A stretch of DNA of 64,000 nt from Lycorma delicatula (GCF_047948215.1 NC_134456.1:12177730-12241729), one strand, 5' to 3'; counted from the stretch's first letter, positions 11,216 to 22,815 are shown. Program-made: numbers and translations. The notes: generated from the sequence alone by a model not told the origin.

Positions 11216-12284
11216 CCCTTAGATAACTCCCACGTAACAGCTCCTCATACTGCTTATGGTGAATGTTACATGATATTACAGAAAAAAATTTGTTTAAAGA
11301 GCAGAACTAACGAGTTCTATGAAAATAGACAAGTTCCTACATTTTGTAACCTTATATTTTAATACCTTTCATTCGTAGTGCTGTATTGTCATCGAAGTTA
11401 GATACGTGTACCAAATTTCATTGATTTTCATACGATAGATCAAAACATATAACAGTTGCAAAATTTGATTATTCCTAAAGCGAGTTAAAAGCTTTTAAAA
11501 AAACAATTTTTTTAAAATTATCTCTTCAGATAATTCTGTTATTATTCAATCAATATTCATTTCAAAGTTATGAATCTATCATTAGAATATAGTTCTAAAA
11601 TTCATTCACTATGAAATGAATTCCACGTAATAATAAAAATGTAAATTTATCTACCCATAATATTTTTAAATGGACATTTTTTTATATGTATAAATTCAAT
11701 GATTTTTTCCGAATTATTTTTCATAGTTATTTTTTTAATGTTAAGCAGAAGGAATTTGAAAGAATTTATGCTCTTTATGCTTTTTTTACTTAATGCTCTT
11801 TCTATTTTATGAATTAAAATGTAATGTGCAAGAGTAAATTTATTCAAAATATAAATAGTTTAAATCAAAACAAGTTCTATTAAAACCTGTTTTAATTTAC
11901 TTTTTAATTTTCTTGTTAAGAAAAGCCTACAGCTAACAATTAAGTCCCCGTCAACCTTGTTTTTAACATCAGTATTTGTTAACGTTAAAGCGAAAAAATA
12001 TATAATAAGGAAGCAGCAACGACATTAAGACTATACGTACATCAGATCTCACTTTCAGGTAATTCCTTTGTAGACAGCGGGGTTGAGGCATTAAGTGTGA
12101 GCTTTGCTCTGGTCGATTTGGAAATTAAGTAACCTTTAACTGAAATTTCTAGTAAACTAATCCAAAAGCTTTTAGTATAAGATAATAATAAATTCCATTA
12201 AATTAATATTAATTTGACTAGCTTTAATAATTCAATCTACTTTGTTATTTGTAGTTTGTCATTCTGATGAAAATTAAAATAAAA
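11216..12284. other. Unannotated AT-rich DNA
   Basis: No supported feature. Short frames here have no recognised similarity. Confidence 0.4.
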
Positions 12285-12385
12285 AATGTGATGTGGGTAC
12301 TACATTTTCATTTTTTTTTTTTTTTTTTTGTTATTACTGAATTATTATTTATCGTAAACGTTTTATTACAATAAGAGGTTAATAA
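12285..12385 (+). repeat. Repeat M copy 1, left part
   Basis: Matches the start of the intact repeat at 24062: AAAATGTGATGTGG, then a T-run, ATTATTTATCGTAAA and AGAGGTTAATAA. It is cut off at exactly the base where the Helitron begins. Confidence 0.72.
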
Positions 12386-13329
12386 TCTAATAAATAAAAA
12401 TCTAAATTTTAGTTTGTTCAAAATGTTAAATCTGCGAAAGTTCTTCACAGATTGCTTCGAAATTTTTACACAACCTCTCATTCGAATACTCTCGTGATTT
12501 TATACCTGTGACAGGTAAAAACATTTTTAAAAAAAACAGCGCTATCTGTTGGATCTAAAAGCAACAAACACTATAATAAATATTTTACGATTCTATTTCA
12601 ATGTTTCCGATATGTGTGTCTGCTATAGACTAACACCTACTGGACCGATTTACGCGCGGGGAAAAAGGGAGACAGAGAAACATCGGAAAAGATAAAAGGA
12701 AAGAAGTTAAAAAGTGAAGAAGTGAAAATGGAAAAAGGAGAAAACGGGGAAAAGGAAATGGTAAAGAAGAAACAATAAAAAGTGAAGGGGGTAATCCCCT
12801 TACCCCCAAAAAGGAATAAGGAAAATAAAAACTGTGGGATAGAAAGGGGGTGCAAAAGGAGAAACAAGGCAAGGGAAAAGGAATATAGTAAAAATTAAAG
12901 TGGAGAAAGGAAAATAGGAAAATGAAAATGCGAGAAAAGGCAAGTGGAAAAGGAAAGGAGGAATAGGTAAGGGGGAAAGGGGTAAAGGTAAGGGAGGGAA
13001 AAGGACCGGAGGAAAGGGGGAAGGAAACGGTGGAAAGGGAAACCGGTGGAAAGGGTGTGGGGAAGGAAAATTGGAAAGGTATTAGGGAATTGGAAAGGGT
13101 GCGGGGAAAGGAAAATGGGAAAGGGAGTGAGGAAAGGAAAATGGGAAAGGGAGTGAGGAAAGGAAAAGGGTCGAAAGGGGGAAAAGGGGGAACGAAAAAA
13201 GGTAAAAGGTTAAATTTTGTGAAGTTCCGTAATGTTAATTTTGTTAATGTTTTATCAGCCTTCAATTGTGTTCATTTAATCTACATATAATAAATTCTAG
13301 CAATAGCGAAGCATTGCAGGGTCTGCTAG
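12386..13329 (+). mobile_element. Non-autonomous Helitron, 944 bp
   Basis: The 5' end is TCTAATAAATAAAAATC and the 3' end is GGGTCTGCTAG. These give the diagnostic TC start and CTRR (CTAG) end, with A before and T after and no target duplication. A short hairpin (GCAAT at 13300-13304 with ATTGC at 13313-13317) lies 8 nt before CTAG. Boundaries are confirmed because the flanks rejoin into repeat M without gap or overlap. No Rep/helicase coding is present. The centre is an unusual polypurine tract. Confidence 0.78.
12656..13205. repeat. Polypurine (G/A) tract, about 550 bp, inside the Helitron
   Basis: Almost all purines on the + strand, with imperfect units such as GGAAAGGG and GTGAGGAAAGGAAAATGGGA. 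Occasional T and few C. The open minus-strand frame across it (12630-13265, Phe/Pro/Ser/Leu-rich) exists only because the pyrimidine strand cannot make stop codons. Confidence 0.92.
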
Positions 13330-13755
13330 TTATTAATAAATAAATATATTAAAAAAATGGTTAAAAAAAGGATATGTCTGATTCGAACCGATGTGCCTTC
13401 CTCTTATAAGACTTAATTATTTCATTAATTAAACTTTCATTTGACTATAACTCTGGAACCAATGAAAATAAGTACCACTTATGATTTATCGTTGCAAAGC
13501 TCTCAATGAGGGCTTGTTATTGCAGTTAAGAAGAAGTCCAAAATCAAGTTTTCAGGGGATTTTGAGCTTTTTTGTCACTTTTGGTTCAGCAGATTGCAAA
13601 CAAAAACGGGGGTACACCCCCCCAGTCGTTACGAAAGTCTTAAATCCAAAATTTCAACATCTTACACTAAATCGTTTTTGAGTTACGTGAAACACATTCG
13701 TACGTACTGACGTCACACCGAAACTACTGAAAAGGTATTCAGGAATTGTTAATAA
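13330..13755 (+). repeat. Repeat M copy 1, right part, 3'-truncated
   Basis: Resumes the repeat after the Helitron: GATTCGAACCGATGTGCCTT, AACTCTGGAACCAATGAAAA, CTCTCAATGAGGGCTTG, then TCCAAAATTTCAACATC and GTACGTACTGACGTCAC. It loses similarity near 13755, about 70 bp short of the family end. Confidence 0.8.
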
Positions 13756-14231
13756 AACGCTTAACAAACGAAGATTTTAGAAAACTTAAAATGCTTACTT
13801 TTGTAATTATTGTCAATAAAGGACTTAGTTTAATTTTATATTTAATGTTTGTAACTTAATAAAATTGATCTAAAGAGAATTTCTAATAGGCTGTGCAAAC
13901 ATAAAATTATCACCCTTATATTTTAGAAAGTTCTTTTTGTATATTTTATTTTAGTTTCTTTAGATTCATTTTTTTTATTTTTATTTCTCCTGTGTTCTTT
14001 TAATTTATGACGTATTTAAACCACATGTAATGTCAATAGCTCACAACAGTGTACCTTTCTATGAAATGAATGATATTTGTTACACAATAGAATGAAGAAG
14101 TTATTGCTTTGAGAACTGTACGAAACTTGAATTTCGGTTGTCTTGGCATGTTAATATGCAACAGTATATTTTCATCAGTGAAAAAAAGGGAAATCATTTC
14201 TTTTTCAATTTTGCAAGTAATGTAATGTAAT
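13756..14231. other. Unannotated AT-rich DNA
   Basis: Nothing recognised. Confidence 0.4.
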
Positions 14232-14272
14232 GGTTGAATTGTAGCGAATTAATAATTCACTACAATTCAACC
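14232..14272. repeat. Palindrome, 20-bp arms, 1-nt spacer
   Basis: Arm 14232-14251 pairs with 14253-14272 with one mismatch (GTAGCG against CACTAC). Two further short hairpins follow at 14364-14392 (10-bp arms) and 14543-14568 (11-bp arms). Confidence 0.88.
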
Positions 14273-14296
14273 AAGTCAATTCAACTAAGTCAAATA

Positions 14297-14350
14297 TCAA
14301 ATTTCATTAATAATTTGTAATATTTTTACTTTTTTTTTATTGGTATTATT
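14297..14350 (+). repeat. Repeat M left-part fragment
   Basis: TTTCATTAATAATTTGTAAT followed by a T-run and TTGGTATTATTGA matches the 15850-15920 part of repeat M copy 2. Confidence 0.5.
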
Positions 14351-14569
14351 GACTTCGTAATTTGAAGTCGTTTGTGATTAATAAACGACTTCTAACATTT
14401 GACTTCTATCACGTGTTTCCACAAGTACCTCTAAAAACCCCGTCTTTTTTTAGTAATATTTTTTTTTATTCTTAATAATAATAATATTCATAAATGAATG
14501 AACTTTATATTCGATGAATGATGCGCTAAATATATATTTTTTACTGACTTTCCCATTGGAAAGTCAGTT

Positions 14570-15467
14570 TTTATTTTAATTTCTTGATTTTTATGATCAT
14601 TTGAATTCCAATGCTGAAAAAGAATGTTACCAAATTACGTATTCAATATCGAATGTCTTAAATTGCCCTCTGTTTTAATTTATCAAAGAAATTATTTAAG
14701 TATTTATATTATACTTTTTATTCTGATAAGAGTGGAGAGATTACTTAAAAATAAAAACTGAAGTGTTACTCGTTGCTCTATGAGTTTAATATGTAAAAAG
14801 AATATATATTGAATGTTCAATTTAAACTTTTGTTGTTCACCAGTAACTTTTTTAAGTGAATGCAAAAATTTTAGTGCCGAATGGATCAAAGATTTTATTT
14901 ACTTAGCCTCTTGACCAGTATATTTATTTTACCCAAAAAATATTCTTGTTCTCGATACAATCATCAATGTAATATTTTTATTTTTATTTTTTTTGGTATT
15001 TCTCTTCATATATACAAAATATTTGTATTTAAATGAGATATCTATTTTTCAACAGTTTATTATAAAAGTAAGCGAAAATTTTTAAAAATTACTATATAAA
15101 GCGATTAAATGTTTACGATATTTACCATTTTATAAATCAGCCTACTTAATATTTTTGTTGGTATTTATGTATTTATTTTTTTTCAAAGAGTCAAAAGAAT
15201 TTGTTACAAGAGGAAGGGAAGAAACATTTTACTGCATTATTTAATAATGTTGAATAACATCGCTGCCAGACGTTTTATATTAAATTCATTTTCATTATCA
15301 AAATAATAAAAATCTGTTAAATCTAACCATTTGAACTGGATATAATTTTTAACGTCCCAAACAATATAATTGATGTTTCATGAAGTTGAAAAACCATTTT
15401 CGAATAAAATTAAAATTATACATGTTTAAATACAATATTTTGATCTCTGACTTACCGTTATATAATA
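14570..15467. other. Unannotated AT-rich DNA
   Basis: No coding or repeat assignment. Confidence 0.4.
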
Positions 15468-15790
15468 TATTTTTTTTTGCTCGACTATTATAATTACAAT
15501 CGGCTCTCCTTAGGAGCCATAAGTAAGTTTCCTGACAAAAGCACGTGATAAGAAAGTCCTTAAGGAACCCCCAAAATAAATAATACACAATAACAAGTTG
15601 CAAGTAAACTAAGTCAAATATGAAATTTCAAGCTCAGCCATAAATCACAAACTATTAATTTCAGCACCATATAGTCCACAAAACAAATATTAATAACAAA
15701 TAAAAGAGAAAAAGAAATAAAAGTAACAAGAAATTAGATTAACTTGACTGTGTTAGATTCCAAACTTTTACTCAGACCCTAAGTCGAGTA
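15468..15790 (+). repeat. Interspersed repeat C, copy 2
   Basis: Same order of conserved blocks as 7385-7645, with extra sequence around 15600-15660. Non-coding. Confidence 0.7.
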
Positions 15791-15849
15791 CATAGGCTCG
15801 TATATATATATATACGCCCTCTTACATTATATATACAGTTTTTTTTTGA

Positions 15850-16690
15850 AATGAAAGTACATAGAATTTTATTTCATTAATAGTTTGTAATATTTTTACT
15901 TTTTTTTATTGGTATTATTGAATTATTATTTTTTGTAAAGTCTTTTTACAATGGGAGGTTAATAATAGGTTAATAATAGATTAAAAACAAAGTTAAGTAT
16001 TTTTAAATTAAAAACAAGAAATTTAAAAAAAGGGATGAAGTGGGATACGAACCGATGTGCCTTCCTCTTATAAGATCCAAAATATTTCATTAATTAACAT
16101 TTTATTTCACTATAATCCTGGAACCATGAAAACAAGTACCACTTACGACGTATCGTTGAAAAGCTCTCAATGAGGGCTGATTACAGCAGTTAAGAAAAAT
16201 CAATTTTTTGGGAAATTTTGAGCTTTTTTGGAACACTTTTGGTCCTGTTGATTGCAATAAAAGGGGGAAGTCCACAACTAGATGTTACAACAGTCCTAAA
16301 TCCAAAATTTCAACATCTTACGGCTAATCGTTTGAGTTATGCGAGACCGCATTACTTCGTGTATACCGATGTTCTTTGATGGTTGGGTTTTAATAAACCA
16401 CACATCACAGATATGGTCGACCTGAGACTGTACATGACTATACTTCACTTATTCTCATACATATCATCCTCTTAAGTATTACCTGATGGTGATTCCGGAG
16501 GCTAAACAGGAAAAAAAGAGTTATGCAGTGCAAGATACGTACCTACGGACGTACGTACTGACGTCACGACGAAACGTGTGAAAATGGATCCAGGAATGGT
16601 CAAAATGGATATTTCCATTGAAATCTGAAAACCGTCATTTTTCGCGATCACAATACTTCTCTTAATTCGTACAAGAAAGTAAAAAAACGT
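15850..16690 (+). repeat. Repeat M copy 2, interrupted by a SINE
   Basis: Family blocks run from TTTCATTAATAGTTTGTAAT to TTTCGCGATCACAATAC and CGTACAAGAAAGTA at the end. A truncated family A SINE occupies 16350-16518. The halves rejoin around GAGTTATGC, which is duplicated on both sides. Confidence 0.82.
16350..16518 (+). repeat. 5'-truncated family A SINE inside repeat M
   Basis: Starts at GTATACCGATGTTCTTTGAT and ends with GGAGGCTAAACAGG plus A-rich tail. The flanks GAGTTATGCGAGA and GAGTTATGCAGTG are the likely target-site duplication. Confidence 0.78.
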
Positions 16691-17159
16691 TCAGGATATG
16701 TTCCACTAGTAAAAATAAAGAAGAAAGTTCATAAAAATATTAAAAATCTTTTGTGAGTGTCGGCTGGGAAAAGAACTCGCTTTATTTCGGCGCCTTCGGT
16801 AAAATTATGTCAGGTAGTAATTATTGGGACCCAAATTAAGACTTAAGTTTAGTAGTTTTACATGAATTATACCTGTAAAATTGAAAAAAATAGTTCTCAA
16901 AAGTGTATATTATTATTTCTGAGAAATCTGGGGTAAAAGAAAAAAAAAATTGGATCAGAAACACATTATTTTATGTTCGGTGTAAAATAACCTTGTTAAA
17001 TGATTAACTCATATTTTTTTAAACAACTATATTCATATCAATCAGTTGCAAATTATAACTAGGTAATAAATTAAACAAAATTTTTAATATTACAAAACAA
17101 AATTATTAAATATTTTGTAAAAAAAAAATACAGACAATAAAACCGACTTAAATTCAGGT
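16691..17159. other. Unannotated AT-rich DNA
   Basis: Nothing recognised. Confidence 0.4.
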
Positions 17160-17870
17160 TAGTAATCTGCTGTAGAGTTCTCCGCTACACTGGGTACAGC
17201 ACTCCGCGACGAACAATGTTTTTGGTCGTTGAGAATGTTTTACCGCAATGAGAATTCTAATAACTTATTCTAATGATTTCAAGTCGCCTCACAGATAGTC
17301 TAGGATTGACGTTTTAAGTCAGGTGACCTTAGAGGCTAGTTGATAGGTCCGCTACGTCCAATCCATTTGTTTAAAAAAAAAACGGAATTAAGCGTTTCTA
17401 CTTGGTAGAGGAAAATGTAAAGTTGCCTCTTCGTGCTGGAAAATCATCTACTGTCTTGGTACCAAAGTCTTGCAAATTAATCGTCACTCCATATAACAGT
17501 TTTATTTGAATTAAATATTGCATCTCGAGTAAATGTGGCTTCATCTGTAAATAATGTAGAATCTATGTTAACATTGTCCAGAATCCAATGAAAAATGTGA
17601 AACTTACACTAAGATCTTAAGGATGTAAATGCAGTATATTTTATAGATTAAAAGGATGGATTTTATTATTTCGAAGTATTCGTCTTACCTTACTTTTTGT
17701 TAAACAAATGCGGTAAGTTTTTTTTGGTACTCATGTCCGGGGATTCCTCGTTTTCATTTTTCCCAACAGGATGTTTTTTCGTCTCGTTTAGCAGTATATG
17801 AAGAAGACGGCAATAATACAGTGGTACGTAAGCACCGAAGCAAAGGTTCTGACGTCTGGAATCCTACTTG
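17160..17870 (-). mobile_element. Degraded Tc1/mariner-superfamily transposase, antisense
   Basis: Minus-strand reading across several frames gives an HTH-side block (SKVRRILRNNKIHPF), then WILDNVNIDSTLFTDEATFT containing the first catalytic Asp in FTDEATFTRD. Next is a late block NKWIGRSGPINWPLRSPDL, the usual WIGRGGP...WPPRSPDL of insect IS630/Tc1-type transposases. Stops and indels are numerous and the central part is mostly deleted. The later catalytic residue cannot be confirmed. Terminal inverted repeats were not found. Confidence 0.68.
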
Positions 17871-17874
17871 AAAA

Positions 17875-17895
17875 TACATACATACATACATACAT
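17875..17895. repeat. (CATA)n microsatellite
   Basis: Five tandem CATA units. Confidence 0.9.
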
Positions 17896-17979
17896 GATGT
17901 TCACTTTGTGACTATCTGTATTATAGTTAAATTAAGTTTCGAAAATTATCACTGTTAACATAATTATCGAGCTGTCAGT

Positions 17980-18100
17980 TATAAATAGCCTTATTCAGTC
18001 TTGTGAATAAGGTTAAGGTTAACCCTAATAAGGCTTTCACAAGCCTTATTCAATCTTGTGATTGCAGAGGTATTAATATCCTCTGCAATCAAAAGCTTTT
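17980..18100. repeat. Local duplications and hairpin around GCCTTATTCA
   Basis: GCCTTATTCAGTCTTGTGA and GCCTTATTCAATCTTGTGA lie about 60 bp apart. An 11-bp-arm hairpin follows (18060-18070 with 18080-18090). Confidence 0.7.
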
Positions 18101-18308
18101 CGGCAGAATTTTACCCAATAACACTCGTACCATATATTCCCTCAATCTGTTTTTTACACAACGGATTATAATTGCATTTTTTTATTATAATTGTAAAGTA
18201 ATTTTCTTATTTATAGTGCAACAACAATTAAAAGTCATTAGCGACTTCGTGTATTGCAATTGTACCGGTAAAATTGTAATCTCGAACAAACTCAGGTCGA
18301 CTAATCCT

Positions 18309-18617
18309 AACCCACCGGGTTGGTCTAGTGGTGAACGCGTCTTCCCAAATCAGATGATTTGGAAGTCGAGAGTTCCAGCGTTCAAGTCCTAGTAAAGCCA
18401 GCTATTTTTACACGGTCATGAATACTAGATCGTGGATACCGGTTTTCTTTGGCGGTTGGGTTTCAATTAACCACACATCTCAGGTATGGTCGAACTGAGA
18501 ATGTACAAGACTAACTACACTTCATTTACACTCATACATATCATCCTCATTCATCCTCTGAAGTATTATCTAAACGGTAGTTACCGGAGGCTAAAACAGG
18601 AAAAAGAAAGAAAGAAA
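18309..18617 (+). repeat. Full-length family A SINE nested in an older SINE
   Basis: Starts AACCCACCGGGTTGGTCTAG, has B box GCGTTCAAGTCCTAG, and ends with GAGGCTAAAACAGG plus a (GAAA) tail. The 15-bp direct repeat AGGTCGACTAATCCT (18294-18308 and 18618-18632) is exact. Confidence 0.93.
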
Positions 18618-18673
18618 AGGTCGACTAATCCTGAGACGTGTGGTTAATTAAAACCTAACCACCAATGAAAAAC

Positions 18674-18933
18674 TCACCGGGTTGGTCTAGTGGTGAATGC
18701 ATGTTCGAAAATAAGCTGATTTAAGGCAGTTATTTTTATAAGGATTTGAATACTAAATCGTGGATGCCGGTGTTCTTTTGGGGTTGGGTTTCAATTATCC
18801 ATACATCTCTAGAACGGTCGACATGTGAGACTGTACAAGACTACACTTCACTTACACTCATATATATCATCCTCATTCATCCTCTAAATTAATACCAGAC
18901 TGTGATTTCCGGAGGCTAAACAGAAAAAAGAGA
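18674..18933 (+). repeat. Second family A SINE nested in the same host SINE
   Basis: The head CACCGGGTTGGTCTAGTGG is followed by an internal deletion that removes the B box. The body is then typical. Flanks AACCACCAATGAAAAAC and AACCACCAAAGAAAAC form a near-identical target duplication. Confidence 0.87.
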
Positions 18934-19049
18934 AACCACCAAAGAAAACTGGTATCCTCGATCTAGTATTCAAATCCAAATAAGAGTAACTATCTTATAT
19001 TTAGGATTTGAACCAGAAAACTTCGACTTCGAAGTAAAGTATTATTTAT

Positions 19050-19874
19050 GTAATAAATGGTATAATTACTGTAGAAGAAATCTATCATGTTTTAAAATAA
19101 ATTTAGTTTTAATATTCTGTTTAATACAAGGTTTTCTACTATATTTTTTTTTTTATGTAAAAAAAAACTTTGAAGCGAAAGGGTTTGACTACAACCAAAA
19201 CCAAATTGGCGGTCATTAATTATTTTTCACGCCTAGTTTCAGATATAATTAACAAAAATTAACAATAATTAACAAAAAAGACTACAAAAATAAAATTTAA
19301 CAAATGTTTCTACCTCAAAACCTTTTATTTTTTGCTATGAGACGATTAGTAGGCTGTACTGGAGAAACAACTTATAAAATAACATTAAATTACTGCCATT
19401 TAGGTTTGTAACAGCAATCTAATAAGTTGTCAAAGCGTATTTTCCGCAAATATTTGTTTTCAATACACTTTCAAATGATTTATCAATATCATCTCTTTCA
19501 GTTTATAATATTTGGCTCACCCCTTCCACATAGTGTCTTTTTTTGTTTCAATGTTTGATGGTTGAAACGTTTTTAATTTGACATTAAAAACTGCGTAAAT
19601 AAATAAGTTTAAAATTTAAATTGTGTATTTATTCATAAGCAAACAATAAATTTCACTATAAGAAAAAGAAAATATAAACCACAGTTTTTTACTGCGGCCT
19701 AACAACCATTGTAAAATATTTTAAAAACCTGATTAAAAATTACAATAAAATCCAACAATTTTGTAAAAAAAAATTGTAAAAAATAAAAATTGGTTAATCT
19801 CTTATTGGGTTATTTTTTATTGTACTTTATTTTACTTCTTTACTATTTTGAATTATAATATGAACATACTCCTG
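19050..19874. other. Unannotated AT-rich DNA
   Basis: Nothing recognised up to the RTE-like fragment. Confidence 0.4.
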
Positions 19875-21005
19875 GCTGCAATTTTAGGCCTCAGATTAAT
19901 AGTAGAAGGAAGATTAAAGAAAAGCAAACCGACATACTTGGCGTTTATAGACCTAGAAAAGGCATTCGATAACGTAGACTAGAATAAAATGTTCAGCATT
20001 TTAAAAAAATTAGGGTTCAAATACAGAGATATAAGAACAATTGCTAACATGTACAGGAACCAAACAGCAACAGTAACAGTTGAAGAACATAAGAAAGAAG
20101 CCGTAATAAGAAAGGGAGTCCGACAAGGATGTTTCCTATCTCCGTTACTTTTTAATCTTTACATGGAACTAGCGGTTAATGATGTTAAAGAACAACTTAG
20201 ATTCGGAGTAACAGTATAAGGTGAAAAGATAAAGATGCTACGATTTGCTGATGATATAGTAATTCTAGCCTAGAGTAAAAAGGATTTAGAAGAAACAATG
20301 AACGGCATAGATGAAGTCCTACGCAAGAACTATCGCGTGAAAATAAACAAGAAGAAAACAAAAGTAATGAAATGTAGTAGAAATAACAAAGATGGACCGC
20401 TGAATGTGAAAACAGGAGGAGAAAAGATTATGGAGGTAGAAGAATTTTGTTATTTGGGAAGTAGAATTACTAAAGATGGACGAAGCAGGAGCGATATAAA
20501 ATGCCGAATAGCACAAGCTAAACGAGCCTTCAGTAAGAAATATAAATTGTTTACATCAAAAATTAATTTAAATGTCAGGAAAAGATTTTTGAAAGTATAC
20601 GTTTGGAGTGTCGCTTTATATGGAAGTGAAACTTGGACGATCGGAGTATCTGAGAAGAAAAGATTAGAAGCTTTTGAAATGCGGTGCTATAGGAGAATGA
20701 TGGGTGGATAAAGTGACGAAGAGGTATTGCGGCAAATAGATGAAGAAAGAGCATTTGGAAAAAAAATAGTTAAAAGAAGAGACAGACTTATAGGCCACAT
20801 ACTAAGGCATCCTGGAATAGTCGCTTTAATATTGGAAGGACAGGTAGAAGGGAAAAATTGTGTAGGCAGGCCACGTTTGGAATATGTAAAACAAATTGTT
20901 AGGGATGTAGGATGTAGAGGGTATACTGAAATGAAACTACTAGCACTAGATAGGGAATCTTGGAGAGCTGCATCAAACCAGTCAAATGACTGAAGACAAA
21001 TAAAA
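19875..21005 (+). mobile_element. RTE-like LINE, 5'-truncated
   Basis: Begins in the RT domain at ILGLRLIVEGRL. It then runs through FIDLEKAFDNVD, GVRQGC and FADD to the CAAATGACTGA terminus with an ACAAATAAAA tail. Internal stops (TAG after VD, TAA after GVTV, TAG after ILA) and a deletion near 20700 break it into frames 19989-20219, 20298-20711 and 20727-20993. Catalytic FADD lies at about 20239-20250. Confidence 0.92.
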
Positions 21006-21092
21006 AACTCTTGGCTGTTAAAATTATTAAAGCTATTATGAAAACAACGAAGACTGATTGCGGTGTTATACATGGTTGATCATTTTTTAACC

Positions 21093-21175
21093 CACCGGGT
21101 TGTGGTGAACTCAAAATCGCATATCAGTTGATTTCGAAGTCGAATTTTCTTAGTTCCAAATCCTAGTGAATGTAT
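21093..21175 (+). repeat. Family A SINE head fragment
   Basis: ACCCACCGGGTTG...GTGGTGAACTC through AAATCCTAGTGAATG; the body is missing. Confidence 0.6.
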
Positions 21176-21359
21176 TTAGGGTGTATATATGTATGTTTGT
21201 TCCACAGTAGCAGCTCAACAGCCCAATCAATTATATGTATGCCACCCGCTGGAATTTTTACGTTAACGGTAGTGTCATAGGCTGTATAAATATGTATATA
21301 TATTTAAATAAATATATACTATGTTGTAGTGGAAATTTGGTGGTTGTAGCACAAACCTT

Positions 21360-21515
21360 AATGAATTGAATTAATGAACCGTGAACTGTCGAATGAATCA
21401 GTGAATGAATCAGAAACTGAATCAGTGAATGAATCAGAAACAAATCAGAATGAATCAGAAACAAATCAATGAATCAGAAACTGTCGAATCAGTCGAATGA
21501 ATGATAGTACAAAAA
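21360..21515. repeat. Imperfect minisatellite based on GAATCAGAAAC
   Basis: GAATCAG-containing units of about 12-24 bp repeat irregularly (GTGAATGAATCAGAAACTGA and variants). Confidence 0.82.
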
Positions 21516-22045
21516 TAATAGAATTAAATTTACGTTAAATAAAATTCTTTTAAAAAAATTCTGTTTAATAAAGATATCTTTTGATTAATAATGCTTCCCA
21601 TGGTAGATTGCGTGTGAGAATAGAGTAATGAGGTGATGCAAACACCTCGTGCGACGCTAGACCAAACATACAATCATAACCATCAATTGTTAACAAACTC
21701 GATGGCCCTGGGGTGCTGTTTTGGGAGGTGCAATGGGATGCTTATAATATCTCTTCAAACAATCGTCCGATTTTCAAAATTCAAACGGGGTATTTGTTAG
21801 TAGGTTGACGGATAATTTTTACATATATCAGGTACACTCTCTATCGAACAGATAACGGTTATTCGGAAATTTTATATCTTTGCAACCAATCTTTCGATTT
21901 TCAAAATTCAAACGTGGTATTTGCTTAGTATAGTACAAAATTAAGATGGAACTAAACCTGAACAAAAAGAGCAATTTTTGTCAGAAATGTATTTTTAGCA
22001 GTCGTGTTTTTCTTTTAATTTTTAATACTTATCTCTTGTATATAC
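21516..22045. other. Unannotated DNA
   Basis: A duplicated block, CCGATTTTCAAAATTCAAAC at 21769 and CGATTTTCAAAATTCAAACG near 21895, suggests a small local repeat. No coding signal. Confidence 0.4.
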
Positions 22046-22235
22046 GGATTTGAATACTAGATCGTGGGCAGCGGTATTCTTTGGTGGTTGGGTTTCAGTT
22101 AACTACACATCTTAGGAATGGTCGACCTTAATCTATACAAGCTGCACTTCATTTGAATTCATACATAATCATCCTCATTTATCATCTGAAGCAATACCTT
22201 ACAATGATTTTGGGGGTTGAACAGAAAAAGAGAGA
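22046..22235 (+). repeat. Family A SINE, 5'-truncated
   Basis: Starts at CGGATTTGAATACTAGATCG and ends at GGGGGTTGAACAG with an A-rich tail. Confidence 0.75.
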
Positions 22236-22815
22236 GATGTCCGTGATTGAGTAATAGGGTTGTAGCCTTCCATCCTAAAGGTCAAGGCCAGCAATGTTTA
22301 TACACGATATAAAATTTTAATTCTATATTCCTAAGCCGAACTGGAGTAATGCTGATGTGAATTAATCATCTACAAAAATAGATAACTTTAAAGATTTTAA
22401 GAAAATTAAAAACATTTAAAGTACGGTATATAGAATATTTTAAAATAAATGATAGCTTGTTTTCAATTGAGACAATTGATATATTTTCATCCCCATAATT
22501 TGTAATCGGCTTCAGATCCTTTGAACCGTATCACACACGGCTACAACCACTTCTGTTTCAGCACTCTTTATGAATAGCATTAAGTTCATTTAATTATGAG
22601 TATAAAGATTAATTTACTGACGCTGAAATATGAACTATTCAAAATACCTTTTCTTAAAACTATGATGCCAAAAGACTAACACAACTTCTTGATATAATTC
22701 TTAAATTATAAGGAGATTATTAATGTTAAATTATAAATAAAAGTAATATTTACACGTACAACATTCGTTGCAGTATATAATAAAGAATACGTAATAAAAT
22801 AATTTTATCAAACTA

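Larger units (their letters stand above)
18288..19040 (-). repeat. Antisense family A SINE split by two later SINEs
   Basis: Three pieces reconstruct one antisense copy: 18288-18308, 18618-18673 and 18934-19040 (ending in ACTGGTATCCTCGATCTAG and AGGATTTGAACC). Each junction carries a target-site duplication of a younger sense SINE. Confidence 0.78.

Noticed and set aside
12630..13265. 211-codon minus-strand ORF, Phe/Pro/Ser/Leu-rich
   Set aside because: It lies on the polypyrimidine strand of the purine tract, where stop codons cannot form; low complexity, no domain.
20687..21073. 128-codon minus-strand ORF over the RTE-like fragment, with similar frames at 20319, 23381, 36058, 40959, 53667 and 54176
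   Set aside because: These are antisense shadows of the RTE reverse transcriptase and recur wherever that element occurs.
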